Shown here: piece by piece, positions 22,027-33,524 of the stretch
How the letters are laid out: the number at the start of each line of letters is the position of its first letter
Numbering within the stretch: position 1 is the first letter of the stretch
Assembly: GCA_000320545.1 (NCBI GenBank)
Contig: ADNK01001271.1
Span: 1-38,903 of the forward strand
Length of the DNA: 38,903 nt
Reading direction: 5' to 3'
DNA from: Bigelowiella natans CCMP2755
Lineage: Eukaryota > Cercozoa > Chlorarachniophyceae
Made by a program: the position numbers and the translations under genes
The notes under the pieces: model-generated
What the model saw: only the letters and a program-made list of their open reading frames with translations
Databases searched by the model: none
What the model was told of the DNA's origin: nothing

Positions 22027-22905
22027 TTAGCGACGTGTGGATTTTGAAAATTCGACGCGGAGATACTCCCTTCCAAATTTCATCCCGTTCGTCTCACGCA
22101 TTGCATCCTCAGCATCCCTTTCGTCGTCATATTCAACGAAAGCATACGCTGGAGGGCGTGATGGTGTCTTGAGATCAATCCGCATAATTTTTCCAAATTT
22201 CGCATAGATCTCGTCGATTTCTCTCTCACGGACATCCATAGGAAGATTTCCGATGAAGATTTTACGACTAGGAGCACCTCGGGGTGAACGAGAACCTCCA
22301 CGACCACCACCACGTGGACCACCCCTAAGAGGAGGACGAGGGCGTGCAATGTTGCAAGTAATACGACGTCCATCAAGACGAGAATCATGCATGCCGTCAA
22401 CAGCCTCTTCTGCATCCCGCTTGCTTTCGAAGGTGATGAACGCAAAGCCGCGGGGCTCGCCGCGTTTGTCGCAAGGAACGAAAACATCAGTGATGTTCCC
22501 ATACTTCTCGAATCTATCACGGAGATCATCCTTGTGAGTACGGAAGTCTAGATTTCCCACATAGAGTTTACGTCCATAGGTTTCATCCCCATACTCTTCA
22601 GCCCTCTTATTTTCCTGGGAAGGGGATCGGGACCTATCGCGGTCACCACCTCCTCGGCCTCTACCTCGGTTAGATCGGGAGCGTGATCGCGAGCGAGAGC
22701 GACTGCGGCTACCGCCACGGGAGGGCGATCGCGATCGCGAATCATCCCTCTTACGCCTATCATCTTTGTCATCTTTGTCATCGTCCCGGCGGTCATCCTT
22801 ATCGTCTCGGCGATCGTCGTCCTTCTGGTCGTTGTCGCGATCCTCCTTGGGATCCTCCGTCTTCACGTCTTCTGGTTCCTCCTTTCTGTTCTCGTCGTCT
22901 GACAT
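22027..22905 (-). CDS. SR-type RNA-binding protein with N-terminal RS region and two RRMs
   Basis: A single open exon of 292 aa. Residues 1-55 are almost entirely Asp, Glu, Lys and Arg; 56-97 is an RS region with alternating SRSRSR and an RG patch. RRM1 is 112-190, with RNP2 KLYVGNL (113-119) and RNP1 RGFAFITF (152-159). A Gly/Arg linker (191-213) follows, then RRM2 215-287 with RNP2 KIFIGNL and the RNP1-like AYAFVEY. Proteins of this kind act in pre-mRNA splicing and mRNA handling in the nucleus. The usual SR layout has the RS tail after the RRMs; here it precedes them. The frame is open upstream, but CAACAG directly before the ATG looks like a splice acceptor, so 22905 was chosen as the start. 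Confidence 0.88.
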   Translation of the reverse strand: MSDDENRKEEPEDVKTEDPKEDRDNDQKDDDRRDDKDDRRDDDKDDKDDRRKRDDSRSRSPSRGGSRSRSRSRSRSRSNRGRGRGGGDRDRSRSPSQENKRAEEYGDETYGRKLYVGNLDFRTHKDDLRDRFEKYGNITDVFVPCDKRGEPRGFAFITFESKRDAEEAVDGMHDSRLDGRRITCNIARPRPPLRGGPRGGGRGGSRSPRGAPSRKIFIGNLPMDVREREIDEIYAKFGKIMRIDLKTPSRPPAYAFVEYDDERDAEDAMRETNGMKFGREYLRVEFSKSTRR

Positions 22906-24129
22906 CTGTTGAAATAGCATTATGGGATGTAAGTTTTCGAGATTATGTGAGACATTTTTCACCATTCATACTTAGGTCAAAAGAAGCAGCTTTAAATACA
23001 GATACAGCTTCAAAAAGCGCGGAAGCTTCAAAGCGGAAACGATACTAGAAGCTTTAGCATGCACAGAGCTCTTTGGCGGGAGCTAAAAGCTTCTTCTCTC
23101 TTGCATGCACACTCTTTGAGCAGGAGCTTCTAAAGCTTCTTTTCTCTTGCAGGATAACAGGCAGCAGTTGATGCAGAAACTTCTGTTCTTCCAGAAGGAA
23201 GAAGAAGTAAAAAGCTTGCCGAGGAAGAGCAAATTCCTCGCAAAATGCTTCAATCTTCGAGAAAACGCAAGCACGGGCCCACGGAACTTCCAAGGCAGCA
23301 GGCATCATCTTTATTTTTTGATCCTCTAGCTTCTATCCTTGTAAATGTGATGAAACCCAAGAACAATCCCGTTTGGGCTTCGTGAATGATATCAACATGC
23401 GTGTGAGGCTTGCCTTATCGCGGCGGGTTGAAATGTGATAAACGTAAGCGTTATAAATTAAAAATTGCCTTCTCTTCTTGAAATAATATCATATATTTAT
23501 CTAAGACGACAACATATATATGCTAATTATTTTCCGAATTATCATACTCAAGGAAAAAGTATTTACAGAATTGAGGCATTAGAGGATCTAATTTCTTTTT
23601 GCGGACTTAAATATTTTATTTTCAGATTAGTCTTTAAGGACAGATGGATGAGTATTCATGAAATGATATGGAGAAATGTTTAAGCTGCACCGTTCCATTT
23701 ATATTTCTGATTTAATTATCCTAGATAGCTGGATTCTGCAACTACCCAATGAGATGATTCTGGAAATTTTGGAACTAACTACGAAATGTATTCCCCGGAA
23801 ACTAGACCTTGGCCATTTTCATCAAAATCGAGGAAAATCGGACAACAAAGCAGGAAAAACGGTATTCTTCTGTTTGGTTTGGATTAATTAGGTCTATGTA
23901 CTTTCTATTTTGAATATATTCTCGTTGACCAATTGGGGTTTCTCCTAGCGACTTTAAACTTTCCGCTGTCTTTTCCGTGTTTGCCATCACTGGTATTTTT
24001 CAGGTATGAATTCTAGGCTGAAACATATCTTGATATTGTCGGGATCCAAATGCTGGATGCCGAACCGCTCTCCGTACTACCCTACTTGTTTGCCCCCATC
24101 GCTTTGAAGGATATTGCAGATCGCATTCG
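22906..24129. other. Divergent spacer between the SR gene and the helicase
   Basis: Besides the GAAGCTTC cluster it contains a distinctly AT-rich stretch (about 23450-23900) with two overlapping open frames (23465-23683 and 23676-23891). The second includes LPNEMILEIL, which resembles the start of an F-box, but it is too short to assign. No other gene is seen. Confidence 0.4.
22985..23155 (-). promoter_or_regulatory. Cluster of GAAGCTTC-type sites upstream of the SR gene
   Basis: GAAGCTTC (23022-23029), GAAGCTTT (23048-23055), AAAGCTTC near 23088 and GAGCTTCTAAAGCTTC near 23124 lie 80-250 bp before the SR start codon. GAANNTTC is the core of heat-shock elements. A TTCTCTTGCA block also occurs twice about 55 bp apart (near 23095 and 23144), so part of the cluster comes from a local duplication. 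The regulatory role is inferred. Confidence 0.3.
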
Positions 24130-24375
24130 ATGATTCGGAGAGGATGGGCTGGATCAGTTGTGAATCTAGCCCTTGGCCTCGTGGTCACGATCGTTCTCGT
24201 GTCATTACTTCCCTCTCGGAAGTCTGGCGCTCTTTCTGCTGGGGGTTCGCTTCTATCCTGGCCAGGCTCTGTATTCTATTCAGTTCGGTCCTATGGCTCA
24301 CATTTCCGTCCTATAGCCCGATATGCTCCTCAAAGACATTTTCAGCATCGAAAAAATAGTAGAAGACAGACTATG
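24130..24375 (+). CDS. Candidate first exon with a signal-plus-transit-like leader
   Basis: From ATG 24130 the frame gives a basic start (MIRRGWAG), a hydrophobic core (LALGLVVTIVLVSLL, about residues 13-27) and then roughly 55 residues rich in Ser, Arg, Tyr and His with no Asp or Glu at all. This is the layout of a bipartite leader for a complex plastid. It lies upstream of and in line with the helicase, and its donor is not fixed: phase-0 donors exist inside it, while the stronger-looking TG|GTATTG donor does not match the phase of the next exon. It may be a separate small gene. Confidence 0.4.
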
Positions 24376-24784
24376 CTCTGGTATTGCTGCATCAAACACA
24401 CGCCATTAGTTACATAGACCAATGTGGAACATTTGGTGTTAAAATTGAATGGCATGATCTCCTTTTTGTTGGAAACGCAAACGACTCACACGTTACATAC
24501 AAGCATATACATATCCTTGTAAATACACGTATTAGTGAAGAAATCATTATGTATATGTGTCTGCAATGCATAAGACATAAACTAGTTCAATAATCTTTAT
24601 TCCAAAATAAGTCAATGCAAGGTAGCGTGCAATACTATATGACCGATAATTCCTGCTGGTGATTGATCATCATTAGGGCTAGCAAACCTAGACGAAAATC
24701 TCTGGCTGAGACCCCGGTACCGTGTGCTCTCTGCTACTTTCGAAGCGTTGCATCCTAATCTCTAAGAGTAATACTGTATTACAG

Positions 24785-26653
24785 GATGACTGGCTCTCGC
24801 CTCTTGATCTCGGCGTTTTCGGAAGTCCCCCAGAAAAACAGAGGACGGAGGAGGAGGATTGGAAGCACAGTAACTATCTTGAAGACTCAACGAGGAAACC
24901 TCCACGAAATAGTGCTAGTAGGGGCGTGAGAGGTTCTCGTGGCAACAGCTTCAGTTTCGGAGGGGAAGGAGGTCGTTGGGAACCTAACGTAGCAACAACC
25001 AAAACTGCAATAGATGAAACAACCCATCATGGCACCAATAGCATTCGTGAGGAGAGGCGATGGGGTAGACAAGGGGGGAGGGGCAGCAGTAGCAGCTTGG
25101 AAGATGCACTTGACCGCAAAGAGCAGAGGATCACGAGGGAAAAGAATCGTAGATGGGACAAGAAGGACCCGATGATGAAAGTAGATGCTAAGAATATGCT
25201 GCGGCAACACGCGGAAGATCACATGCTTGATTTGAGCAGCCTCGGTATCAGATTGGGTGGAGCAGTTCCTGAAACGTTCGAAGATATGGGACTAGACGCT
25301 GTGACCGTAAAGGTGAAATCGTAGAATCACGCCCATGCGCGCGCGCACGCACACACACACACACAACAACACCTTAGCAGGGCGAGAGGGGGGGGGGGGG
25401 GGGGGCGGATATGGTGGAATAGGATGAGAAACCGAAAATCTTCATAGAGATGATATTGACGTGTTCCATTCGAGAACTCCAAATTCATATTCTTGATTCT
25501 TCTGTAGCGTATAAAATGAAGGAGAATCAATATGGTTCTCTAAATTTGCAGGGGCTGTCGAGCCTTGGCTTCTCCAAACCAACTGAAATACAGGCCAAAG
25601 CATCCATTCCTATCCTTCAAGGTTCGTTGCAGGGGTATTAGTTGGAGTTTCAGTAGAACACGTGCTAGTTGTGCTGCCGCTGCTACTGCTGCAATGGTTG
25701 TTGCGAATACTAATAACGACACACGATACGTCGTCTACTACGCTGAAATTTATAAAAATGTTCCGTTGCCTGTATTTGTTGCTGTCTCTCCCTTTCGTCT
25801 TTGCAGGGAGGGATGTCTTCATTGCGGCAGAAACTGGCAGCGGCAAAACTCTGGCGTACCTCCTACCCCTCATATCACGAATGAAATACCTCGGGATAAA
25901 GGGGGGGAGGCCTCAGATAACCAAGCTGAAGCGAAAGGGGTCTCCCCGTAAAGGAGTGGGCAAGTCCAAACAGAAGGTGAGTTCGTTCAGTTCCGGTGCC
26001 AAGCATCCACAACCTATCATCTGAGAGAACAACAGCGTCCTGCATCCACTCCACCGACACCAAGGAAATCACATCATGATCATCGTCGGGTGGGTTCTAA
26101 GGGCTCTGCTGCTGCTGCTGTGTGTGCATGATTGCTACAGAAAGGGAAGAAGAAAGCTTCCTCCTCCTCATCTCTCGACGTTTCAGTGATAGCGAGCCCC
26201 TCCATCCTCATTGTTGTGCCCACCGATCTCTTATGCCGCCAAGTCTGTCTGTGAGAAAAAGAAGAAGAAGAAGAAGAAGAAGAAGAAGAAGAAGAAAAAT
26301 AACATAGAGAGAAGACATTTCTTGCAAGCAATAAAGCCCTTAAAATAGCCAGATGCACAGCTCCTCCTGACCTCTAGTTGGAAATAGCATTTGTGGTCGT
26401 TCATCCTCCATTTCCTTGCATATGTTAGTGATAAAAACACCTAATAGAGAGCATGCTTAACACGCATAATGAATGTGCTCCAAACACGCACACAGAGAGA
26501 GGGGGGTGGGGGAAGAGTGGGAACACTCGAGATATTCTCAATGCTCATTCGTGATGTTGTTGCTGGCTTTGTAGGTGACATCGGTGGGAGATTGGGTTTC
26601 GGAGGCATTAGCTGACATCTCTGCCTCAGACGCCATGTCTATGCCATGGCAGC

Positions 26654-26689
<36 letters not shown>

Positions 26690-26893
26690 TACCATCAGTA
26701 ACAGCAGCAGCGGCAGCAGCAAAAGCGGCCGCAGCAAGACTGCGCGTGGAAATGATGGCAGGAAAGATGAAGCCAAAGGACCAGAAGGAAGTGCTCGCAG
26801 GTGTGTAAAGCTAAGTTTCACATTAGTTCCCTCTTCCTCCTCACCATTGTACTTTAATAAGACAACCAATGATACTTTGGTTCTCCTTCATTC

Positions 26894-26936
<43 letters not shown>

Positions 26937-27773
26937 CTCTCCCTCTTTCTCTACATTCATTCATCTGCGATCTCCTCCTCTTCGTTTATTCCTCTTGGAA
27001 TCCTCAACTACCGAAGCGGACGGGATAGATGTGCTGATATCGACGCCAAAATCCGCCATGGATCTGGTCGCCAACCAACACTCCTTTTTCGTTGAATGCA
27101 TGGCTTTCTCCCATCACTCTTTCAGGGAACATTTTACAATTAGTTGATGCACACGTCATCATCACCATCATCATCATCACCACCACCATCATCACCATCA
27201 TCATTTCCATAATCTATTTTGTTGTACAGGTGAACGCCCGAAACGGGCTAGGCATTTCTGTGGACCGCCTAGCAGCAGTCGTTGTGGATGAAGCGGACCA
27301 GGTGATTTGGGAGGGGGTATAGGGGGGGAGGGGGGGGGGGGGCATCACTTAACACAGTGGAGACTGTTTGGTCGTGGGAAAGCAAATGGCAATTAAGATG
27401 GACGAGTAACGATGATGTTCCAATACTGTCAATTCTAAGCACGCCTACTGAAGAAGACACACCTACACGCGCACACATGTGTATGATGATCCTTATTCGT
27501 TTTGAGTGTCAATCCATGCACGCTTTTTTACACCGAGGATACATGGCAATCAGATCATCCTCTCCGAAGAACGCAGCGGGCACAGTCTTTCGCGCCTACT
27601 AGCCAGCATAGACAGGAAGAAAAGACAATCGCAGGAGAAGCACCAAGCATCATGGTCACGATCATCGTCGCCTCTACCCGCGCAGCTAATTTTTGCTGCC
27701 GCTACCATGTCTCGAGAGACGTGGGACGAGGAGCTGAAGCCTATCCTCTCCAAGGCAGGGTGGGTGTAGGCAT

Positions 27774-27807
<34 letters not shown>

Positions 27808-27917
27808 TGGCAAAAGGATAAACAATGCCGACACTACACAACACAACAATAACGAACGACTGAAACGACGAACATCCTCATCGTCATCATCATCTAATCG
27901 GCCCCTCATGATCTCAT

Positions 27918-28011
<94 letters not shown>

Positions 28012-30645
28012 TATTGCTTCCAAATAGACGGAATAGCTCGCTGCCCCTTCGCCGCGTTTCGTCGTCCGGGCTGCATAAGGTCCCTCCCCAGCTCCAGCAG
28101 TCCTTTGTCAACTTCCACGTTGCAGAGGCGGGGAGGAGAGGACAGGAAGAAGCAAGTCCCAAGGGAGAGAACAACGATGCTGTTGGAGGAGAGCAAGAGA
28201 CTAGGTTAGCAGCCCTGTGGAACGTGCTGGAAGAGGTAAACTATCTCTCGTCGTAATCTTCTCCTGTTCTCCGAAAACGTTCTCAGTGCCTGTCTGCTAT
28301 ATGTACGCCTCATATACAACATAATATGGTCTGTGATCATCTTAATCAAGTCGACCTGGTACACCCCCTCACCACCCACCCGTTCTTTCCGTTGTATGTT
28401 GTAGGAATTGGGGAGTTTTCTCACTGTAAGTTGGTCTCCCAACATGGATCTGGCCCCCATAGATGGTGATGTAAAAGTCTGAACGAGATTCTTACACGCG
28501 ATGCTAGCTTCCTCCCGCCCGCCCCTCCCCTTCTAGATGACGGCAATGAATATGACAATACCTCTCTTCATCACCCCCTCCCCTGCCTCCTCTCCCCCCC
28601 CCATTTAAATTGATGCAGAGATCTACGAAGAGGAAGAGGAGCTGCAACTGGAGGCCGCCAGTGACAATACAGAAGCAACCGGTGAGGAGGGGGGGGGGGG
28701 GGAGGGGGGGATGGTAATGATACAAGCGGCGGCAGCAGCCCCAGCGGAGTAACAGCAGCACAGCTAAGAGGATCTTTAGGAGATCTTGCACAGTGGGCAT
28801 CTTCTAGTCTAGAATCGGAGTTCAGTGGTGACACAGGTGTGCGAGCTATAATAGTATAGACACGAGTGTGCGAAGAAGCAGAGACCTATTCCCTCTTCCT
28901 CTATTGATGGGTTGCTACTATCTTGCTGTGTTCGTCGCCAACTCTGCTGCATAGAAGCCGAAGATGGATTGGTCCCAGCGATCGAAGATATACCCATTGA
29001 CGAGGCGGGGGAAGGGAAGGAGGAGGGGAGCGAAGGTGACGCCGAGCAATTCAGGGCGCTAAGTCAGGTCGTTGTTGTGTTTAATGTATATTTTCGGATG
29101 ATCCCGAACGAAGGCTGCACACATGCATGTGATATCGCTGCTGCTGCTGCTGCTGCTATTGTGGCTCTTCTTGGCTGTGGGAGTCCCTCTGTTTGCGCAA
29201 CACTACAATTCCGTCTCTTCGATAAGGATGATGATGATTATTACTTTATTATTTATTACTATCATGCCGGCGTAAGTTATTCATTCTTCCGTGTTTCTCT
29301 TTTTTCTTTCTTTCTTCTTCTATTTCTTATTTTTTGCTGTAACTATCGTCGTTGTGTTTTGCTGTGTCCACGTGGCGACGGGCAGGTGCTAGTGTTTACA
29401 AATAGCATCGCTGATGCCGAGGTCGTTGCCAGCTACCTCAAACGAAGAGGCGCCTTCTCGGTCGTTCGGTTTTAATGATGATTATGACAGCAACCACATC
29501 GCCGCAAACAACAATAATAATTCAGTCAGCAATGGCAACGGTTTCTAGCTCTTCGCGCACATTGTTTTCCTTGAGATGTATACATCTTTGATCAAAAATA
29601 AAAAACTAACGTGCAGTGACCTATCATGCTAAACTGACGGTCTTCGTCATTCCTGCATTATTTAGGTTGGTGTGTTCCACGGGAAAGTCGGAAGAGGGGG
29701 AGAGGTGGGTTCCCTCTCGTCTTTATTGTCGTTGTTGTCGTTGTCTTGTTAGTATCGTCACCGTTTGCACTCCAAGCCGTGTTATGATGTGGGTGTTGAT
29801 AATAGATAGAAGTAAGAAAGGAGGAGAGATGTGATAGTGCGAGCTCTTCTTAAGCTGCTGTAGTCCTGGTTATCATCATCGTCATCATCATCATCATTAT
29901 TGTTGTTGTTGTTTTCTTCTTCCATAGGTTTTGGATCGATACAACAACGGAGCATTGCGTATTCTCGTGTGTACGGACGCAGCAGCGCGGTAGGATTATA
30001 ACGAACACACTCTGTCATCGTCGTCGCCATTGCTGTATTTGCTGCTATTGTTGCTGCTGCAATGAATCCCAATATATACTGAAAGCTCAGTACAGAAGAA
30101 ATAAATTATAATAGTGATCGCTTTCTTATATCATCGCGGCTGTTGTGACTATCGTCTCCTCGTTGTCGTCACTATCACATCGTTATCTCTGCCGCACTTT
30201 GTGCTGCATACAGGGGACTCGACTTCGAGGGGGTGACGCATGTTGTTCAGTACCAGATGCCGCTTGGAGAGGACGTACGTGTCGCTCGATGATGTTGTTG
30301 TTGATGATGATGATGATGATGATGATGATAGCCGACAACGAAGGGCTAACGAGAGGGAAATCATCGATAATTTGCCGAAATAAATGAGGCGCGACGACAG
30401 CGATCGCAACACTCGCTTTCGCGGTTGCTCTTTATTTGTAGTAGTCCTTCCGACGATGTAGTTCTTTCCCTTCCCCGCTTTCCGCTGGATCAAAAAGGCT
30501 GATTGAATACCTGTCAAACAGGCACGGGAGGTGTATCTGCACCGAATTGGCCGCACAGCGCGCGCGTCGCAAAGGGTAACCATTGTCCACCACCACCAGC
30601 AGGAGGCACGTCCTCATGAACGAAGAAGAAGAAGAGGAAGGATTC

Positions 30646-30687
<42 letters not shown>

Positions 30688-31324
30688 GTAAAAGTGGACT
30701 TAGATCACATTTTTCTTTTTTCTTTCTGCCCTCCTCCTCCTCCTCCTCCTCCTCCTCTTATCCAAGGAAATGGCTGGGCGAGACAAGACTTTTAAGGCTA
30801 TATCTCTCTATGAAGAGGGGGGGATAGATCAGGGAGAAGAGAACCTCGTTCAGCATCTCCAGAAAGGGTCATCATCATCATCATCATCATCATTATCATC
30901 ATCATCATGCAATCAAATGCGTCCATCACAACACTCAGCCGCTTTTGCATGCCGAAAATGAACGATTCACAAGCGATTCGACAAAAAGCATTCGTTTGCT
31001 TTGCAGGACTGTCAATTGCTATCAAATTTTCGCTGCTTTATTGCCTTTGTTTTTCTTAATGAGTAAATCGATCATTTCATGTTGCTGTATCTTATCTTGT
31101 CACATACGGCTCATTTTCTTTTTTTTTCTATCCTTTCGCTCCTCTCCTCTCCTCTCCTCTCATCCTTGGGTCTTCCACGGTGTAGAACTGGAATTATCGA
31201 TACCACGTCACGAGCTTATATGAAAAAGCAGCAGCCGCGACGAATGGAAACAGAATCCCTGGTAGACGACGATGGTGATGATGAAGAGGAGGAATTCGAC
31301 ATTACCGATCCCAGAATGATATGA
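24785..31324 (+). CDS. DEAD-box RNA helicase, 18 resolved exons
   Basis: Exons: 24785-25312, 25552-25621, 25807-25976, 26141-26242, 26575-26800, 27017-27090, 27230-27301, 27554-27759, 28028-28235, 28621-28681, 28955-29067, 29386-29460, 29666-29704, 29928-29989, 30214-30274, 30522-30575, 30767-30867, 31186-31324. They join in frame to 786 aa. Motifs in order: Q motif (FEDMGL...GFSKPTEIQ), motif I AETGSGKT, Ia VPTDLLCRQ, Ib STPKSAMDL, II VDEAD, III as AAAT instead of SAT, IV LVFTNS, an FHGK block, V CTDAAARGLDF and VI HRIGRTAR. Insertions: Ser/Ala-rich after Ia and Glu-rich (about 553-610) between the RecA lobes. The C-terminus is acidic. It probably remodels RNA; the split Q region and long insertions recall plant RH22/RH39 and DDX28-like organellar helicases, an unverified resemblance. 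Donors GTCTGT and GTCGTT are unusual. The N-terminal exon is uncertain (see 24130). Confidence 0.88.
25330..25406. repeat. CA tract and G18 homopolymer in a helicase intron
   Basis: An alternating CG/CA run (about 25336-25368) is followed by an uninterrupted run of 18 G at 25388-25405, all inside the 25313-25551 intron. Confidence 0.9.
26255..26300 (+). repeat. (GAA)n microsatellite in a helicase intron
   Basis: AAGAAG repeats run through the intron between exons 26141-26242 and 26575-26800, starting a few bases after the donor. Confidence 0.9.
27774..28012 (+). repeat. (GCA)n then long (TC)n in one helicase intron
   Basis: CAG/GCA repeats at about 27774-27804 and a (TC)n tract from about 27918 to 28012 with few interruptions fill the intron 27760-28027. 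The TC tract ends about 15 bases before the acceptor and serves as an outsized polypyrimidine tract. Confidence 0.9.
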
Positions 31325-32989
31325 GAGAATGTGGAAGAAGAAAGAAGCATTTAATTGAAGATTTCCAAAAAATCTTTTCTGGGCACGACGGTAGAGGATC
31401 TGATAGTTCTAAAAGCGGCTAAGCCTGCATCGGGGAAGATGTTGTCCCGTGGAGCGTATCTGAAATGAGCAGTGTGGATTTTAGCGCACAGCGCAAACAA
31501 CGAATTTAGAGTGTCCGTTCTTGTTCTGCTGAGCTATTAATTGTCGTGTATACTCGTTGCAACTTTCTTCCATCGTTTCGTTTACTTGTGCGCGACGCAA
31601 AGCCACCTATTTGCTGCTGTTCTGGTATTTATTTGCCCATTATAAGCGCATCGTATTCGCAGCACAACATGTGAAGAGCAATTGCAACATGTTTTGACGA
31701 CACATATTGTTGCACAATGCACATTCTAGCATTTACTGTTAGACTTGCTCATATGAATACACACAGTGATGCGCGACGACGAAACGAAAAGATTGACTTG
31801 CGATGAGAAGCAATATAGGAAACACGCACTGCTACGCGAAATGCGCGACATTCGCAAGACCGAAACAACATGCATTTGATTGCATGAAACACATCATAGC
31901 GGAGACCAACAGATTCAACATTAGCGCAGTAGCCGTTGCATTGCACAGCTACATTAGGATGACCATAATTGAACAAATTTAATTTGATTAATTACATCCA
32001 TTTTACATATAGGAAATGCTGACAGTAAACTTGAAAAAGCAAACTTGCATGGTAATATGACAATGACCTGCCTAGATCGGTATGCTAGCATGTATGATGC
32101 ATGTATGATGAAGCCAGCTTTTCTAGATTTGTACGGTCAAAGAGGCGTAAACTGTATGCGAGGTCATGGCCTCATAGCTACTACATCTGAACACCTTCTG
32201 GGTTCGTTTCACTAAAAACCAAGACTTTGCTCGGAAAGCAGCTTCGATTCCTCACTTTGAACCCGCCGCATTGCCGGAGGATAGGATGTTGGATAGCTTC
32301 CGTATGTCTACCTAAAGAGAAGGGGAGACGACAAGGAGAAGACCAAGAAAGAGCACGAACGAGCGGAATAAGAGAAAGCGTATTATCAGCAGGTCTAGAG
32401 GTGTTAAGAGAATCCTTCAATAAATTCTCTTTCAATGACTGTCCATTTTCCTCTCGTTTTATCATCTTTTTTCGCATTCCCAGAGCCCTCTTTCAGCGGT
32501 CTCGTCGAGCACCGTATTTTTTAAAGCATATATAACAAATAGCTGATACCTTCCGTTTTACTCCTGCGCTCTTTGCATGCCCTTCGATTGCCTAATGATG
32601 ATGGTCAAGATAAAGACGATGACGATGTGTCACTGATACTGTGTCTACTAATACAGAGCAGGGCGCTGCCGGTTCTTCTTGCTTTTTGTTGGTGAGGGAT
32701 TGTCGTTGTTCTCATTTCACCTCTTTGACATCTTCCTCCGTGGTGATAATGGGGTTTGTGGAAAGAACACCTGTCGTCGATGACGTGATGATTAGGATAA
32801 TGATTATGATTATGTTGATGATGATGCCGGCGCTGATGGCGGAAATGATGATTAGGCCGATCATGATGACAGCAAAAGAGAAGTCGAGAGAACAAGCGAT
32901 GGTAAGAGAGATAGAATTAAAAAGGGAAAGAGAGGGAGAGAGGGAGAGAGAGAGAGGGGGGGGGGAGGGGGGGGGAGGGGGGGATTCAA
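31325..32989. other. Spacer between helicase and RasGAP genes
   Basis: It holds the longest SINE-like copy (about 31855-32005) and alternating words like those downstream of other genes. Open frames at 32227-32535 and 32641-33054 may contain 5' exons of the RasGAP gene (for example the stretch STNTEQGAAGSSCFLLV ending at a GT near 32692), but none can be joined with confidence. Confidence 0.4.
31855..32005 (+). mobile_element. SINE-like short element, longest copy
   Basis: The core ACAGCTACATTAGGATGACC and the AT-rich 3' part with ATTACATCC match the other copies. At 31922-31933 TAGCGCAGTAGC fits 11 of 12 positions of the tRNA-type A box (TRGCNNAGYNGG), but I see no B box, so a tRNA origin is only a possibility. 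Confidence 0.55.
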
Positions 32990-33491
32990 TTAGTTACGAA
33001 CCTACTGCCAATGCCAGCCCACATCGTCCTCCGCCTGAAGAACGAGGTAGATAACAAAGAGGGAGGGAGGGGAGGACAAAGCGCGATACACCATACATCA
33101 GAGGGGAATTTTCGCCACCATTTCTGCGATCATCAAGCGCCAAGCTGTGCGAATTCCTCGCAGGATTAGCGCACATCAACGCTACTACTCGCATGTATTG
33201 ATTGCCTCTGCTGCTTCTTCAACACTTCTACTCAAAATAATCATGACTCTCGTTCGTTGTGTGGACAGGTAAATCATCGCGCACGCTTTACCGCCAGAAC
33301 AATGGACGACGACTTTCTCCTCCGAAGCCTAAGGAGGGGGGGGGGAGGGGCGGGGGTGGACGAGGACGATCTTCAGCAACGCGATGTGATAGTGTGAAGA
33401 TCACGTTGCTGCCACTGATGGTTGTTGATGATGAGCATGACGGTGATGATGATGATGATAAGATATGATGATGATGATGATGATAATGATA

Positions 33492-33524
<33 letters not shown>

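Noticed and set aside
27550-28174. Arg-Glu repeat frames on the minus strand
   Set aside because: They are translations of the (TC)n tract in a helicase intron.
28405-28425. Possible 21-nt microexon (ELGSFLT) in the helicase
   Set aside because: It has good-looking splice sites and phase 0, but it is not needed: 28235 to 28621 already joins in frame. Kept only as a possible alternative exon.
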